Shown here in pieces: positions 35,587 through 46,090 of a DNA stretch of 64,000 bases. A model generated the notes under the pieces. The model was not told where the DNA came from, ran no database searches, and saw only the letters and a program-made list of their open reading frames with translations. The stretch lies in contig KB445800.1 in the NCBI GenBank assembly GCA_000320605.2, positions 389,157 to 453,156 of the forward strand. The letters run 5' to 3'. Within the stretch, counting starts at the first letter, position 1. Each line of letters begins with the position of its first letter. The position numbers were made by a program, and so were the translations under genes. The stretch is from Gelatoporia subvermispora B (Eukaryota > Basidiomycota > Agaricomycetes > Polyporales > Gelatoporiaceae).

Positions 35587-36889
35587 ATGGCATTCGCATC
35601 TCGGAAGCAGCCTTTCAAAGCCATCTACATCATATGTAGCATCACATACATTCTCTGCCGTCTACCCATATGGACCGTCATCGGCCTCTTTCCCTCTACA
35701 AGACCACGGCCCTCTTGGACCTTGAAGAGGACTCTGATCGTCAAGTCGCTACGTGCAATACTATGGACAATGTTCAATACCTCCATTGTGAAGCCGAATC
35801 CTCCTCAGACATATATCGCCACAGCGCGTCAGACAGGATTTGTATGGGTAGACGCAACACCTGACTTTGTCCTTGGCGACCTCCGTAGCCTTGCCGAGCT
35901 CAATGGCGTCGAGGCAGAAAGGACATGTGGGTTTTGGTATGGATCTAGGGGAGTCGGTGGCGCAGTTGGTCAGCGTGCATCCAAGGGGGAGAAGGTCGTC
36001 TACCACATGCACGGTGAGTATGCCAGTACATCTCCACTGAGCTCGTCCTGACAATGAACACTAATAGGAGGCGGATATATCGTTAGTGTGACCAACCATC
36101 GTTCCATACTACAGTGCTGACATCAAGAGATAGATGGGCACAGCGCACACGTCCAATACAGCCCTCAAGACATTGTTCCCCGGTTTCTTCGAACATTTTG
36201 GCGCCGATATCCGCATTTTCGCTCTTGAGTATCGGAAATCTTCCGCACCTCCATTCGAACTATCGAGCCCATTTCCTGCGGCCTTGCTTGACACCATCGC
36301 CGGTTATCGGTATCTTGTAGAGGATATCGGATTCGCTCCCTAAAACATCATTATAAGCGGTGATTCCGCCGGTGGTACATTCGCATTCGAACTGGCCCTT
36401 TACCTTTCTACCTACCAGTTCCCCAAGCTCCCTGTGGCAGGTGGTCTGTTACTGCTCTCGCCCGGTACCGACATAGCTCAGACACATGTTGGACCTCACT
36501 CGTCGCCGCAGCGTAACAACTCCTCCGACTACCTACAACCCTTCATAGCCACCGGATATCCTCGCAAGGCGCTGCTGGGAAAGATCACCGACGACATGGC
36601 TGCTGCGAGCATGTGGATTTCTCCGGGCTCCGCGCGCTTGAAGAAAGACCCAGGTGCATTCTCACGCCTCCCGAAAACATGCATCGTTGCCGGAGACGCG
36701 GAATTGTCTCTCGATGCTATTCGCACATTGCGCAGGAGAATACAAGAAGATACCTCAGGCGATCACGTACGGTACATCGAGATGATGGATGCTACTCATG
36801 ATTTCCTGACGATGAGCTGGCATGAGCCGGAGAGGACACATGCATTGCGTGAGATTGGACATTGGGTGCATGGGATATGGGAGAGCTGA
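35587..36889 (+). pseudogene. alpha/beta hydrolase paralogue with in-frame nonsense codon
   Basis: Close paralogue of the gene at 460 with identical architecture: exons 35587-36013, 36068-36081 and 36134-36889, and both first exons 427 nt long. The N-terminal anchor (AIYIICSITYILCRLPIW) and an intact HGGGY (spliced HMHGGGYIMGTAHTSN) are present. In exon 3, where the paralogue has GFEPQNIII, this copy has GFAP, then TAA at 36341-36343, then NIII in the same frame, a CAA-to-TAA change. Downstream the frame is open to 36889, with GDSAGGT (Asn of the canonical GDSAGGN replaced by Thr) and the catalytic His in DATHDFL. Translation would stop before the nucleophile. It is a very young pseudogene, a sequencing error or a readthrough case. 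Confidence 0.85.
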
Positions 36890-37018
36890 AATTGCTCTTT
36901 CTCTACGAGGCTTATTGTCCACAGTCAAAACACGTAGGTCGAGGCGTCACTCCATACCTAACGATGCATGTACAATTTGCTATGCATTATGAGGAACTGC
37001 TAGATATGTATCTCATTA

Positions 37019-39078
37019 TCAGGCCTCCTGTATAGTCTCCGTTGAGCCATATGATTTCTCTTTATCATCGCTTGACAACCGGAGCGATTGAGGGAACAGT
37101 GTTGATGAGACGGGCGTCGGGGTTCGACCGGCAGTGACCACATTGTCAATCTCTCTGCCCGAACTGAGAGTACCTACTCTGAACGCGAGCGAGGGTATGA
37201 CCTCACTCTCGTCCGTACTTCTACCAGATCGAAATGATCCGTGAGTAATTCCAAGCCCGACACGCACGATAATGAGAAGCGGCAACATGGCCTAGACAAA
37301 GATTGTTCGGCTGACTGTACGAGACGGACAGCTGTAGTGACTTACTGCAGCTTGAGTGGAGATATCCAGGACCGCAAGGCCACGGGCGATTGAAACATTC
37401 CGCTCAAAGAGGATAAGCCAGATTATCACCAGCAAGGCATAGACAGCTCCAGACTCGATGATGGTGAAGATGGGGACTATGTATGGATTAGGGCGTGGGG
37501 ATGTGTAAACGCTTGTAAGTACCGCCGAGAACGTCCTGCCCACGTACCACAACCGGCCCACAATCAGACCAGTGGTGGAGACATTTGTCGCAAACTCCAG
37601 TATCCATCCTGCAGGTCCCATTCTAATTACCGGAACGGCGATCTGGGCTACATCTGGCACGAGACTTAGGGCAGTTGCCACGTACGCCACGACTGTGATA
37701 TAAACCATCAACTTGGTTAGCTATACCAGAGGCTCACGGTACCTGTGTGAACGATAGCGACAATCGACTTCACAAGTTCAGGCCAAAGTGTATGGGCGAT
37801 ATATCATGACATAAATCTATTTGTACACCCGATGTAATGATGCACGTAAAACAGTGGTCGAGTGAAATAGACACACCATGGGAGTCCTCGCAGATGGTAT
37901 GCAGGCGAACAAGTGAGAAATATACGCAGGTCCCAACGCAGAAAAACACACTGCCTGTTAACACCACAATTATACACGCTGGTGTATACTAGATGCCACC
38001 ACTTTGTACGCTGTGGCTGACAGCTGCCACCTTCTCACTTGCCAGTGAACTCCCGTTTGGACAGTTGAGCATGCTACATCCGATGTAATTATGCTCTTAC
38101 AGCACAACGTATGAAATGCAGGGTCAGATCGGACGTGTAAAATGTGTGCCCGATGGCGGTAATTTTTTGCAGCATCACACAAGCGACTATTTGCGTACAG
38201 CGTATATAATGTAAAATCATTATAGCAGCGTGTTTTCGTCTGCATTGTCCATTTACGTGTCTATTTCTGATGTCTTGTGGTGTATAGACGTTTATTTTGC
38301 ACTTCAGAGAGGTATGTACAACAAAAATAATTTTGTCATAATATGTCTGCCATAAAAGTGACATGAGAGAACGACTGGCTCAACACACCGGAAAGACGCA
38401 TATAGCCCACCTGCGGTCCCAGACAACGTAGAGACGCCATATCTAAGCAGCGCGTGAATATAGCCTTCTATGTAAGTTGTCAGAGCACTTACAAGTACTA
38501 CGTCTGTGACCAGAACCTGAAAGTCGCTTAATATATAAACTTTTGTGAATTGCGAACTTCCAGACTGACCACAGTGTCACAAAGTAAGGTCTTAGCAACA
38601 GCGAGTGGTTCTGCAAAGTCGGAGAAATATAACGTCGCATAGGACGGTACAAGCGATTGCGGAACAAATATGAGTGCTTCAAGAAGCTGTCGCAGCGACA
38701 ACCCTATATGCGCCGTAGCCATTAAAAAGAGCATCGTCGAGGTACTGGCCAGTATCCTGACAGCCATGTCAACGACATGAACTCTCAGAGAGTAGAACGA
38801 CGGACCATGTAGCGGACTCGGATCTCGGACGACAGAACAGTACCCAACACGTGGCAGCAAATATAAGTATAACACAACTATCATGGGACACGTCCATACA
38901 GACTAAGTCGCCTCCTGAAATCAGTCACTTGCAAAGCAAACGCACTTTGCCCCTGCTATGAGTGAGTGACTACTCTTCAAGAGGCGTCCAAAAATGTACC
39001 CCATAAGGCCGTTTCCACCCAAATGACGATCAGGTAGACTTTGTTCAGGTCCGGTATTGAGGTTGACGAGGAAGACAT
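37019..39078 (-). CDS. seven-TM membrane protein, basidiomycete family (copy A)
   Basis: Receptor-like 7TM protein of a family common in Agaricomycetes; ligand unknown. The ATG at 39078 opens a short exon ending VIWVETALWG. Later exons give FAATCWVLFCRPRSES, then RILASTSTMLFLMATAHIGL, LRQLLEALIFVPQSLVPSYA and IWRLYVVWDRR. Exon 37292-37711 gives the TM5-TM6 part with GRLWYVGRTF and FTIIESGAVYALLV. The last exon (37019-37288) starts MLPLLIIVRVGLGITHGSF and runs into a Ser-rich cytoplasmic tail. Copy B at 44590-46090 matches block by block. An unusually long, AT-rich gap (about 37730-38410) sits where only a short intron is expected. Exact splicing there is unresolved, so this copy might be damaged. 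Confidence 0.7.
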
Positions 39079-41325
39079 TGTGAGTACGGCAGAATTCTTC
39101 AGGAAGTACCCAATCTGCGCTGTTCGACTGAGAGCACCGGGTCAGCGAAGATTATATATGCTACCCTCACCAAGCACCGCTTCAAAGTTCGAACATGCTG
39201 GCGACCAAAACCAAAATTAGCCTGATAGATCATAGACGCACCGGATTTGCTGTAACTGCCGCATCTTGGCATCAGTTCGCATGATGAACTTTGAGAGGAA
39301 AGGTGATGGCACAGCAACATACATAGGATACGCCTGCCCTCGGATCATACCAGATGGGAGTCGCCCATTGAGCATATTTGGCGCCTGTACTTCTGACCTC
39401 ATATGTTTCGGGGTTCCCTCGAGGAGTTCGTTGTTTCCCGTGTCTCCAATATGGGTACAGACCCCGGTGTTCCTGATGGGGACCGTACCGGGTAATATAT
39501 CCTCCTCCTCCTCCTCCTCCACATCGCGTGTTCCCGAGTCGACTTTGGCTATCCATTCACCTGGCCTTTTTTTGGTGGTACTGGGGCATCTGGAGACTGG
39601 TTTTGCCTGTGTGTCTGAACGCCTTGTCCGTTGCTGCGGCGTAGAACATCTCCCAGGTTCCGCGAATATCGCACAGTCACTGCGTTTTTGAGAATGTTTC
39701 TCACGCCCAGAACCTAGGATCACGAAAGCCCTGAGCTGAAAATGTGCGCAAATGCCGGTGGAGACGCCGGCCCTTAGCACGCTGGAGGAGGAGGGAATAA
39801 TCAATTGTAATTTGACAAATTTCCGGTCACGTGTACGCTACATGACCACCCATCGCGGGCTGGCTCCATCTTCGTGCAGTCCATGTACCGTTTCGGGTAT
39901 TCTCAGCGGACTCGACGTACTTGCGAGACGCGGCGGGGACCATGAGATACTCGCAAGCCTTGAATAAGGGAGCTGGGTGCTTTTCTCATGACTCGTCACG
40001 TCCCAGCGCGCCCGATCAGTACATCGAGCCGCGGGGGTGTAAATCATGAGATATGTCACCACAGGTCTGGAAAGCAGGTATGCGCTTCGTTTTTGCATTA
40101 CGACAGTCAGGACATCTTTCTGATTTGTCATGCCCACAGGCCTCTTCTTGGATCTGGCAGCACGGTCGATCAATCAGGCTTACTCTGCACTTGCAGAAAC
40201 AACCAATTTGAACGATCTGCTTTGCCCCACCCCCTTCTCCGAATGTGCCATCAACGACTATAAGCATATTTAGCCACAGAACGCGCTTCAGCTGTTGTCT
40301 CTGCTTCCACGAGACACGGAAGACATTGTGCGACATACTCATTTGTGGATGGTCCATACAGCCCGATGGGTTGACCCTTTTTAGCGGGCCGCACACAGCG
40401 CTGTAGGAGCCAATGACCCCGAGTATCTGCATCCGAGGTAGAGCTCTTGCGGAACTACTTTGGCCACACGTTGTCACTTCACTTAACGCGCGCCATGGGC
40501 TCTGATCGCCGCCGATCGGTGATCGTGATCATTCAGGGCGCGAGCTGTCTCCTTCACAGACTGCTATGCACGTCCTTATCAGCATCGCACAGGACGGCTT
40601 AAAACTTGGAAGAGCAGGCAACGGGATCTCTCCGAGAGTCTGAACGCGGTGCAAGTGCGGATCGAGACCGGGAAGGCCGAAGATGTACGAAGGTATATGA
40701 CCGAATCGGGAAAGATACAGAACCGGGATCTCGTTCAGTAAAATGATCGTCGCAGGAACCACGAGTGATGACTGACTCGACCTCTGGCTCGTTCTCTCTG
40801 ACTCGGAGCTCGTCGCCCATTGGCTTCACCGAGCCTTCCCTCCGACCCGCCGCCTATCCACGCGCGGCACAGGCCCCGGACGTCCCGGGCGGCCGCGCTG
40901 GGGGAAGACCTTTGCTGCCTCCGGTGGCTACGAGTCCTCGAGAATCCGCCCTCGGATGCGGCCATACGACACGATCAGTGGCAGAGACAGTAAAAACCAT
41001 ACACAGTGAAGATAGTGAAATCGGTAGAGTACAGACACGAGAAGTCGGGTGTTGCGGGACTGGATGGGGGGAGGGGTACGGGAGAAGCACGCCGCACGTC
41101 GGAGGTGCGCCGGCGGCGTCGGCACTTGCGTCATGTGTGTCTTCTACGCGTGGGCGTTGGGAACTTGGGCCACATCGGCACAGGTGACTGCAGTGCAAGG
41201 TGTAGTGCGCAAGTCTCCCAAGTCGGCTTATTCACCTCATTCGTGCTCACAGCTCCGGTACTTAAGACCACGCATGCGATAAAGTGCGGGCAAGTCACCA
41301 CATTTCTTTCGTCTTGCTTGACCAC
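39079..41325. other. intergenic region upstream of terpene synthase
   Basis: Contains a (CTC)n microsatellite at 39501-39520, the first copy of a duplicated upstream segment (from about 39985), and a GC-rich plus-strand frame from 40768 (MTDSTSGSFSLTRSSSP) that could be a small gene fragment but has no recognisable domain. The minus-strand frame at 39217-39804 includes a Glu run produced by the microsatellite and is not called. Confidence 0.4.
39501..39520 (+). repeat. (CTC)n microsatellite
   Basis: A run of about six to seven CTC/TCC units. Confidence 0.8.
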
Positions 41326-42532
41326 ATGGATGCCCAGTTCCATCTCCCAGACATTCTGGCGAATTGGCCGTGGCCGCGCCTCGTCAATCCTCACTATCAG
41401 AAAGTGTCAGTTGAATCGGACGCATGGTTCCGATCGTTACACGCCTTTGGCCCCAAAGCTCAAACCGCGTTCGAGGCTTGCAACTTTGGTGAGAGCTTCC
41501 CGACGTCTTCCATTAAATTCTTGTCCCCATCGATCCGTAGGACTTCTTGCAGCTCTAGCATACCCTAAACTCAGCGAAGGTACATCACTGGACCGAGGGA
41601 GGCCACTTGCGCGGAAATCAGCTGATAATTCATCAGAACATCTTCGCACTGCATGCGATCTCATGAACCTGTTCTTTGCGTTCGACGAGTACACCGACGC
41701 CAAGGGACCGGAGGTTGTTGGCGACATGGTTGACGTCGTGATGGATGCAATCCGCGATCCGTACAACCCACGCCCCGAAGGCGAAATTGTGCTCGGCGAG
41801 ATCGCTAGACAGTGAGTCTTACCTAAATTTGTTTAAGCCAGCCTGATTATTCGCCTGCAGGTTTTGGGCTCGTGCTGTGTTGACCGCGAGCCCGACATTC
41901 CAGGAGCGCTTCGTCGAGGTATTCCAAAGCTACACCAGCTCTGTCGTGGAGGAAGCCAAGGATAGAGTGGACAAAAATATCCGCTCCGTCGATGAGTACA
42001 TGGAGCTCCGACGCCTGACCTCTGGGGCCATGCCCTGTTTCGCGGTGATAGAGCTGGGCATGGACCTCCCTGCGGAGGCCTTCCATCATCCGATTGTCCA
42101 ATCGTTGAGATTGGACGCCGCGGACCTGATTATCCTGATCAACGTAAATATAGCTCCACACACTATGCCGTCAGTCTCGCTCACCTAGTTCTGTAGGATT
42201 TGTACTCCTACAACAGAGAGCAAGCTAGAGGAGACACTCACAACCTCCTCAGCGTTATCATGCGCCACGAGCGTCTGGACCTGAACGGCGCTATAGCGTG
42301 GCTGAAAGCCTACAGCGACGAAAAGATCGCACATACTCTAGACATCTGGGAGCAAGCCGGAGCACTCTCGTGGGGTCCACGAGTCGATACCGACATGACG
42401 GAGTATCTTCAGGGTCTCATTTGGTGGATCAGAGCGATTGATACGTGGCATTTCGAGAGCACACGATATTTCGGTGTCGATGGACTGGCCATCCAGAAGC
42501 ACAGGATGGTGACTCTTATGCCGAGGTCGTAA
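39985..42532. repeat. tandem duplication unit 1 (synthase upstream region plus synthase)
   Basis: Segments of this unit recur in order in unit 2: 39985-40170 matches 42727-42900, 40262-40370 matches 43125-43230, 40543-40605 matches 43318-43380, and 41284-41471 matches 43781-43974. The offsets vary between about 2.5 and 2.9 kb, showing later insertions and deletions. Confidence 0.75.
41326..42532 (+). CDS. sesquiterpene synthase (class I terpene cyclase)
   Basis: Cyclises farnesyl diphosphate. Five exons (41326-41488, 41541-41579, 41637-41811, 41861-42143, 42197-42532) give 331 aa, the usual size for basidiomycete enzymes. The start is [19 protein letters not shown], and NPHY follows. The Asp-rich metal motif is in [12 protein letters not shown] (DEYTD, a D(D/E)xxD variant). 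The NSE triad is spliced across the last intron as NDLYSYNRE, fitting NDxxSxxxE. The diphosphate-sensing Arg-Tyr pair is in FESTRYFG near the C-terminus. All catalytic elements are intact. The WPWPR-NPHY opening resembles the protoilludene-type clade, but the product cannot be read from sequence. It lies between two related 7TM genes and upstream of its own truncated copy. Confidence 0.95.
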
Positions 42533-42726
42533 CGCTTACCTACGTATACGAACCTATCGACATTCGATAAGCACTTCAAAAATGGTCGTTCCACGCACTC
42601 ACGTGGCCGAGGCCGACAGCGTAACGGCTCTCCGTGTTGTTGCCGCGCAAGAGGTCTGCGCATATGCGACAGGGGGCTTCACGGCTCCTCGCAGGGGAGG
42701 CTTCACGGCAAACGCTTCGTCCGCAC

Positions 42727-44103
42727 CGCGTCACGTCCGAGCGCGCCCGACGAGTACATCGAGCCTCGGGAGTGTAAGTCATGGGATACGCCACAAAGCA
42801 AGTAAATGCAGTTCGTTTCTGCTTTGACATCTGTCTGATCTGTCATACCCACAGGCTTCTTCTTGGTTCTGGAATAACAGTCGATCAATCGATCGACCTC
42901 CCAATTTCGACGATCCGCCTGAGTGCGAATCTCGTTCAGCTGTTTACGCTGTTCGACGCAGCTGGCTGTTCGTATCGTTGTTGAAGGTTGCTCTCCTCAC
43001 CGATGTCTGCGCTAGCTCACACGCTCACCGTTCTGGGCTGAGATGGAACATTACATTGATGGAGTTCTGTCCAGCGCAAGTCCCGCCGACCGGTGCGCAC
43101 GCAGTCTCCGAAGGTGCCGCCAACGACTATGAACAACAGAAGGCGCTCCAACTGTCTTTTCTGCTTCCACGAGGCACAGAAGACGTCGTGCGGCGTACTC
43201 CTGTGTGGGTGCCCCACACCGCCCAATGGATTGGCACATTAATGTACAATGGGCCGCACAGCGCGCCGACTTTGACCACGCGTTCGTACCTCGGCTAACG
43301 CGCGCTACAGACCCCGAGCCGTCTCCTTCGCAGATCTCTGTGCGCGTGCTTATCAGCGTCGCACAGGGTGGCTTCGGCGTGGATCCGATCTTCGGGTGAG
43401 CGTAGCACCGGAGGAGCACGGCGCTCCGACTTCACAGCGGGAGCGTTGAGGCCACGCCTGGTCGCGGAGGATGAGCTCACTGGCCGTGATCTCGCGCCTT
43501 TTTGCCCTTATCGCTGCAGGAGAAAGCTGAAAAGCGGGTGGGTTATCAATAAGATGATCTTGACAGTCTGGCTACTGCTGTGCTCCACAGCCGTACGATG
43601 CAGACCTGCCTGCACGGGCGGCCGCCAAAGCGCTCACCATACGTTCTGACGACGCCAAACTCATTTTGGGCAGAGTCGGCGAGACACAGGACGGCAGTGC
43701 GAGGCGTAGTGCTCGACTCTACTGAGTAAGCTTGATCACCTCCCTCGCGCTCGCAGACCTTCCTGAGACCAAGCGAGAAGGTGCGGGCGAGCCAGCACAT
43801 TTCTTTCGTTTTGCTTGACCACATGGCTGTCCAGTTCCGTCTCCCAGACATTCTGGCCGATTGGCCGTGGCCGCGCCTCGTCAATCCTCACTATCAGAAA
43901 GTGTCAGTTGAATCGGACGCATGGTTCCGATCGTTACACGCCTTCGGCCCCAAAGCTCAAACCGCGTTCGAGGCCTCCATCAGGGTCTCGTCTGGTGGAC
44001 CAGAGCGATCGATACGTGGGATTTCGAGAGCACGCGATATTTCGGTGTCGATGGACTAGCCATCCAGAAGCACAGAATGGTGACCATAAAGGCGAGGTCG
44101 TAA
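42727..44103. repeat. tandem duplication unit 2
   Basis: Second copy of unit 1, beginning about 200 bp after the synthase stop. The upstream part is clearly diverged. The synthase first exon is nearly identical (about six differences in 150 bases by hand count) and the last exon somewhat less so. Confidence 0.75.
43823..44103 (+). pseudogene. sesquiterpene synthase copy with catalytic core deleted
   Basis: The ATG at 43823 opens an almost perfect copy of synthase exon 1, through NPHY and AQTAFEA near 43978. The sequence then jumps straight into the end of the last exon ([24 protein letters not shown], stop TAA at 44101). Everything between is gone: the DEYTD motif, the NSE triad and four introns. 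The two parts are in different frames, so translation from the ATG ends at 44059 without even the C-terminal part. It cannot be an active cyclase. The junction lies within about ten bases of 43978-43985. Confidence 0.92.
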
Positions 44104-44589
44104 CACTTTCCTTGCTATTCTCAAATTTATTGGCATGCGACAAGTTTCAAAAATGCTGCTTTTACCCACTCACAAACGTATTTATGGCGCTTGTGTTCAA
44201 AGTCTCTATAAAATCGACTCCTTGAATATATAGAGTAGAGACGTCGCAACTCGATGTACGCATGCTAGATGGCTTGTGGTCCAAAATTCACCTATGTAAT
44301 CGAGCCGCTTGGGTGCAACTGGCAACGAACCTTGATATGAAGATATAACGCGAACTCTAAGATAGATTTTAGGAGTACAGGACACTTTGATTACACAGGA
44401 CTGAAACAGTAAGCTCCTACAAGAACGTGCTCAGAGACAACGATGAGAATTCGGGACTGAGATCGTTATCTTCATCGAAGAAGTGGATCATAAATACCCT
44501 GCCAATGTTGTCATCGCCGTAAGGTCAGTCAATATGTACCATGCAAAATGTTATGCTTGTCTGCAAAAACAGGGTATAACTCTACACCA
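44104..44589. other. AT-rich spacer between synthase relic and 7TM copy B
   Basis: About 490 bp with no gene; it is the 3' flank of both neighbours, which converge here. Confidence 0.5.
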
Positions 44590-46090
44590 TCATACAGGAC
44601 TGTCAACACAGAGCTGACTATTGTTGGTGGCCTTATAATCAGACAATGCGATATCGCTCGCCCGCTCTAACGTCAATTCGCTTCTGATGACCTCCCGGTG
44701 GACAGCAATCCGCCCATCCATATTAACTGGCTTCTGTCTGCTTGCACCAAGCGCGCCTAGAGAGTATGTCGCAGACTGTCTGCCATAGCTGTCCGCGTAT
44801 GGTCTCTGCGGCAAAGGTAGACCATGGGTTAGCCCAAGACCAACACGGACGATGATGAACATCGGGACGAGGACCTTAAGGGAAACATGAGCAGAGCGCG
44901 CAGAAGAGATCGCTCAACTTCACCGCAAGTTGTGTAGCGACACTGATCGCAGGAAGCGCCACCGGACTGCCACCGACGTAGAGGGCGAGCAGGACAACGC
45001 TGACCGCGGCATACATCGCGCCGGATTCGATGATCGTCACCATTGCCGTGACATAAGTCTTCCGAATGCCGGTGGTGTCGTCGGATATAATGAGAAGCTT
45101 TCTACTGCTGTATAGCAGCCGAGCGGCAATGGCGACTGTCACAGACACGTTGATAGCGATGTCGAGCGACCAGCCCGTGAGACCTAAGGAATGTTCCACT
45201 GTCGAAAACGGGTTTGCTCCCGGTTTCGCTTCACCGATGGCGCCGGCAAAGGCCACGGCTATCCGTCAAGGTGTAAGTCAGTCGATGAATGCACATCCAG
45301 CGAGCAAACGTACCGCCCTGTGCAAGAGCAAATATCAACTGAGGAGGCAGTCAGTCCTGTTCGGCTTCGCAATTGGAGTTTCATGAACGACATACCGGGA
45401 GGAGCACAAGCTTCCAATTACCACCCCATACAACGTATAATCGCCAGATCTGGAGAATCCCGTCATTCTCAATCCAGGGACGGAAGTCAATGATATCAAG
45501 TACCAGAACAAGATTCTGCGTGAAGACCTGTGTGACACGTAAGCTTGATATTCTGTTTATGATACGAAAGAAACAAAGGTATACTGTAAGAACGTAGACA
45601 ATGTCCTTTAGTAGGGACATCGGGTTCGTCAAAGTCGAGTAATATAAGCTCGCGTAGGGTGGGGCACCAGGCTGGGCAGCCTCTGCTACCGCGGTGGACG
45701 GAACGTATATGAAAGCCTCAAGAAGCTGCCTTAGTGTCGCGGCGACATTGACGGAGGCAAGCAGGTAGAGAAAACTCGAAGTCGTGCCCAGGATCCTGCA
45801 AATGTTCGAAGTCCATCCTCGCGGGGGGGAGTCGAGAAAACGATGGTACTCACCATCGATTTCGCTTCGAGCCCGACTTCTTGAACAGAACCCAACACAC
45901 TGCAGCAAAAACGACAGTACTGTAGCTTTCGTTAATACGTGCGGACTCTCCTAGAATTGAACTGACTTGATCCCTGAACTGTTCTCAGTTTCGCTCGGAG
46001 ACGGCGAAAGCAGAACTGCAGCTCACCCCAAAGAGCGGTCTCGGTCCAAGCTCCTACTAGAGATATTTTCGCGGCCCCGTTGACGTCCAT
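44590..46090 (-). CDS. seven-TM membrane protein, basidiomycete family (copy B)
   Basis: Paralogue of the 7TM gene at 37019-39078. The ATG at 46090 starts a short exon ending GAWTETALWG, matching VETALWG in copy A. Then come FAAVCWVLFKKSGSKRNRW, RILGTTSSFLYLLASVNVA, LRQLLEAFIYVPSTAVAEAA, YASLYYSTLTNPMSLLKDI, IWRLYVVWGGNWKLVLLP, a segment with SLDIAINVSVTVAIAARLLY, MVTIIESGAMYAAVSVVLL, and a last exon beginning MFIIVRVGLGLTHGL with a Ser/Arg-rich cytoplasmic tail ending at 44590. Introns are short and regular, unlike copy A, so this copy looks intact. The exon joining the first and second TM blocks near 45900-46010 is uncertain. The role is unknown; it may be a sensor or receptor. Confidence 0.72.

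Noticed and set aside
36317..36355. A 39-nt intron (GTAGAG to ATAAG) that would splice out the nonsense codon of the hydrolase
   Set aside because: It would also remove residues conserved in the paralogue (VEDIGF through NIII), and 39 nt is shorter than any intron seen in the window.
39217..39804. 195-residue minus-strand frame with a Glu run
   Set aside because: The Glu run comes from a CTC microsatellite, no domain is recognisable, and the frame crosses AT-rich intergenic DNA.
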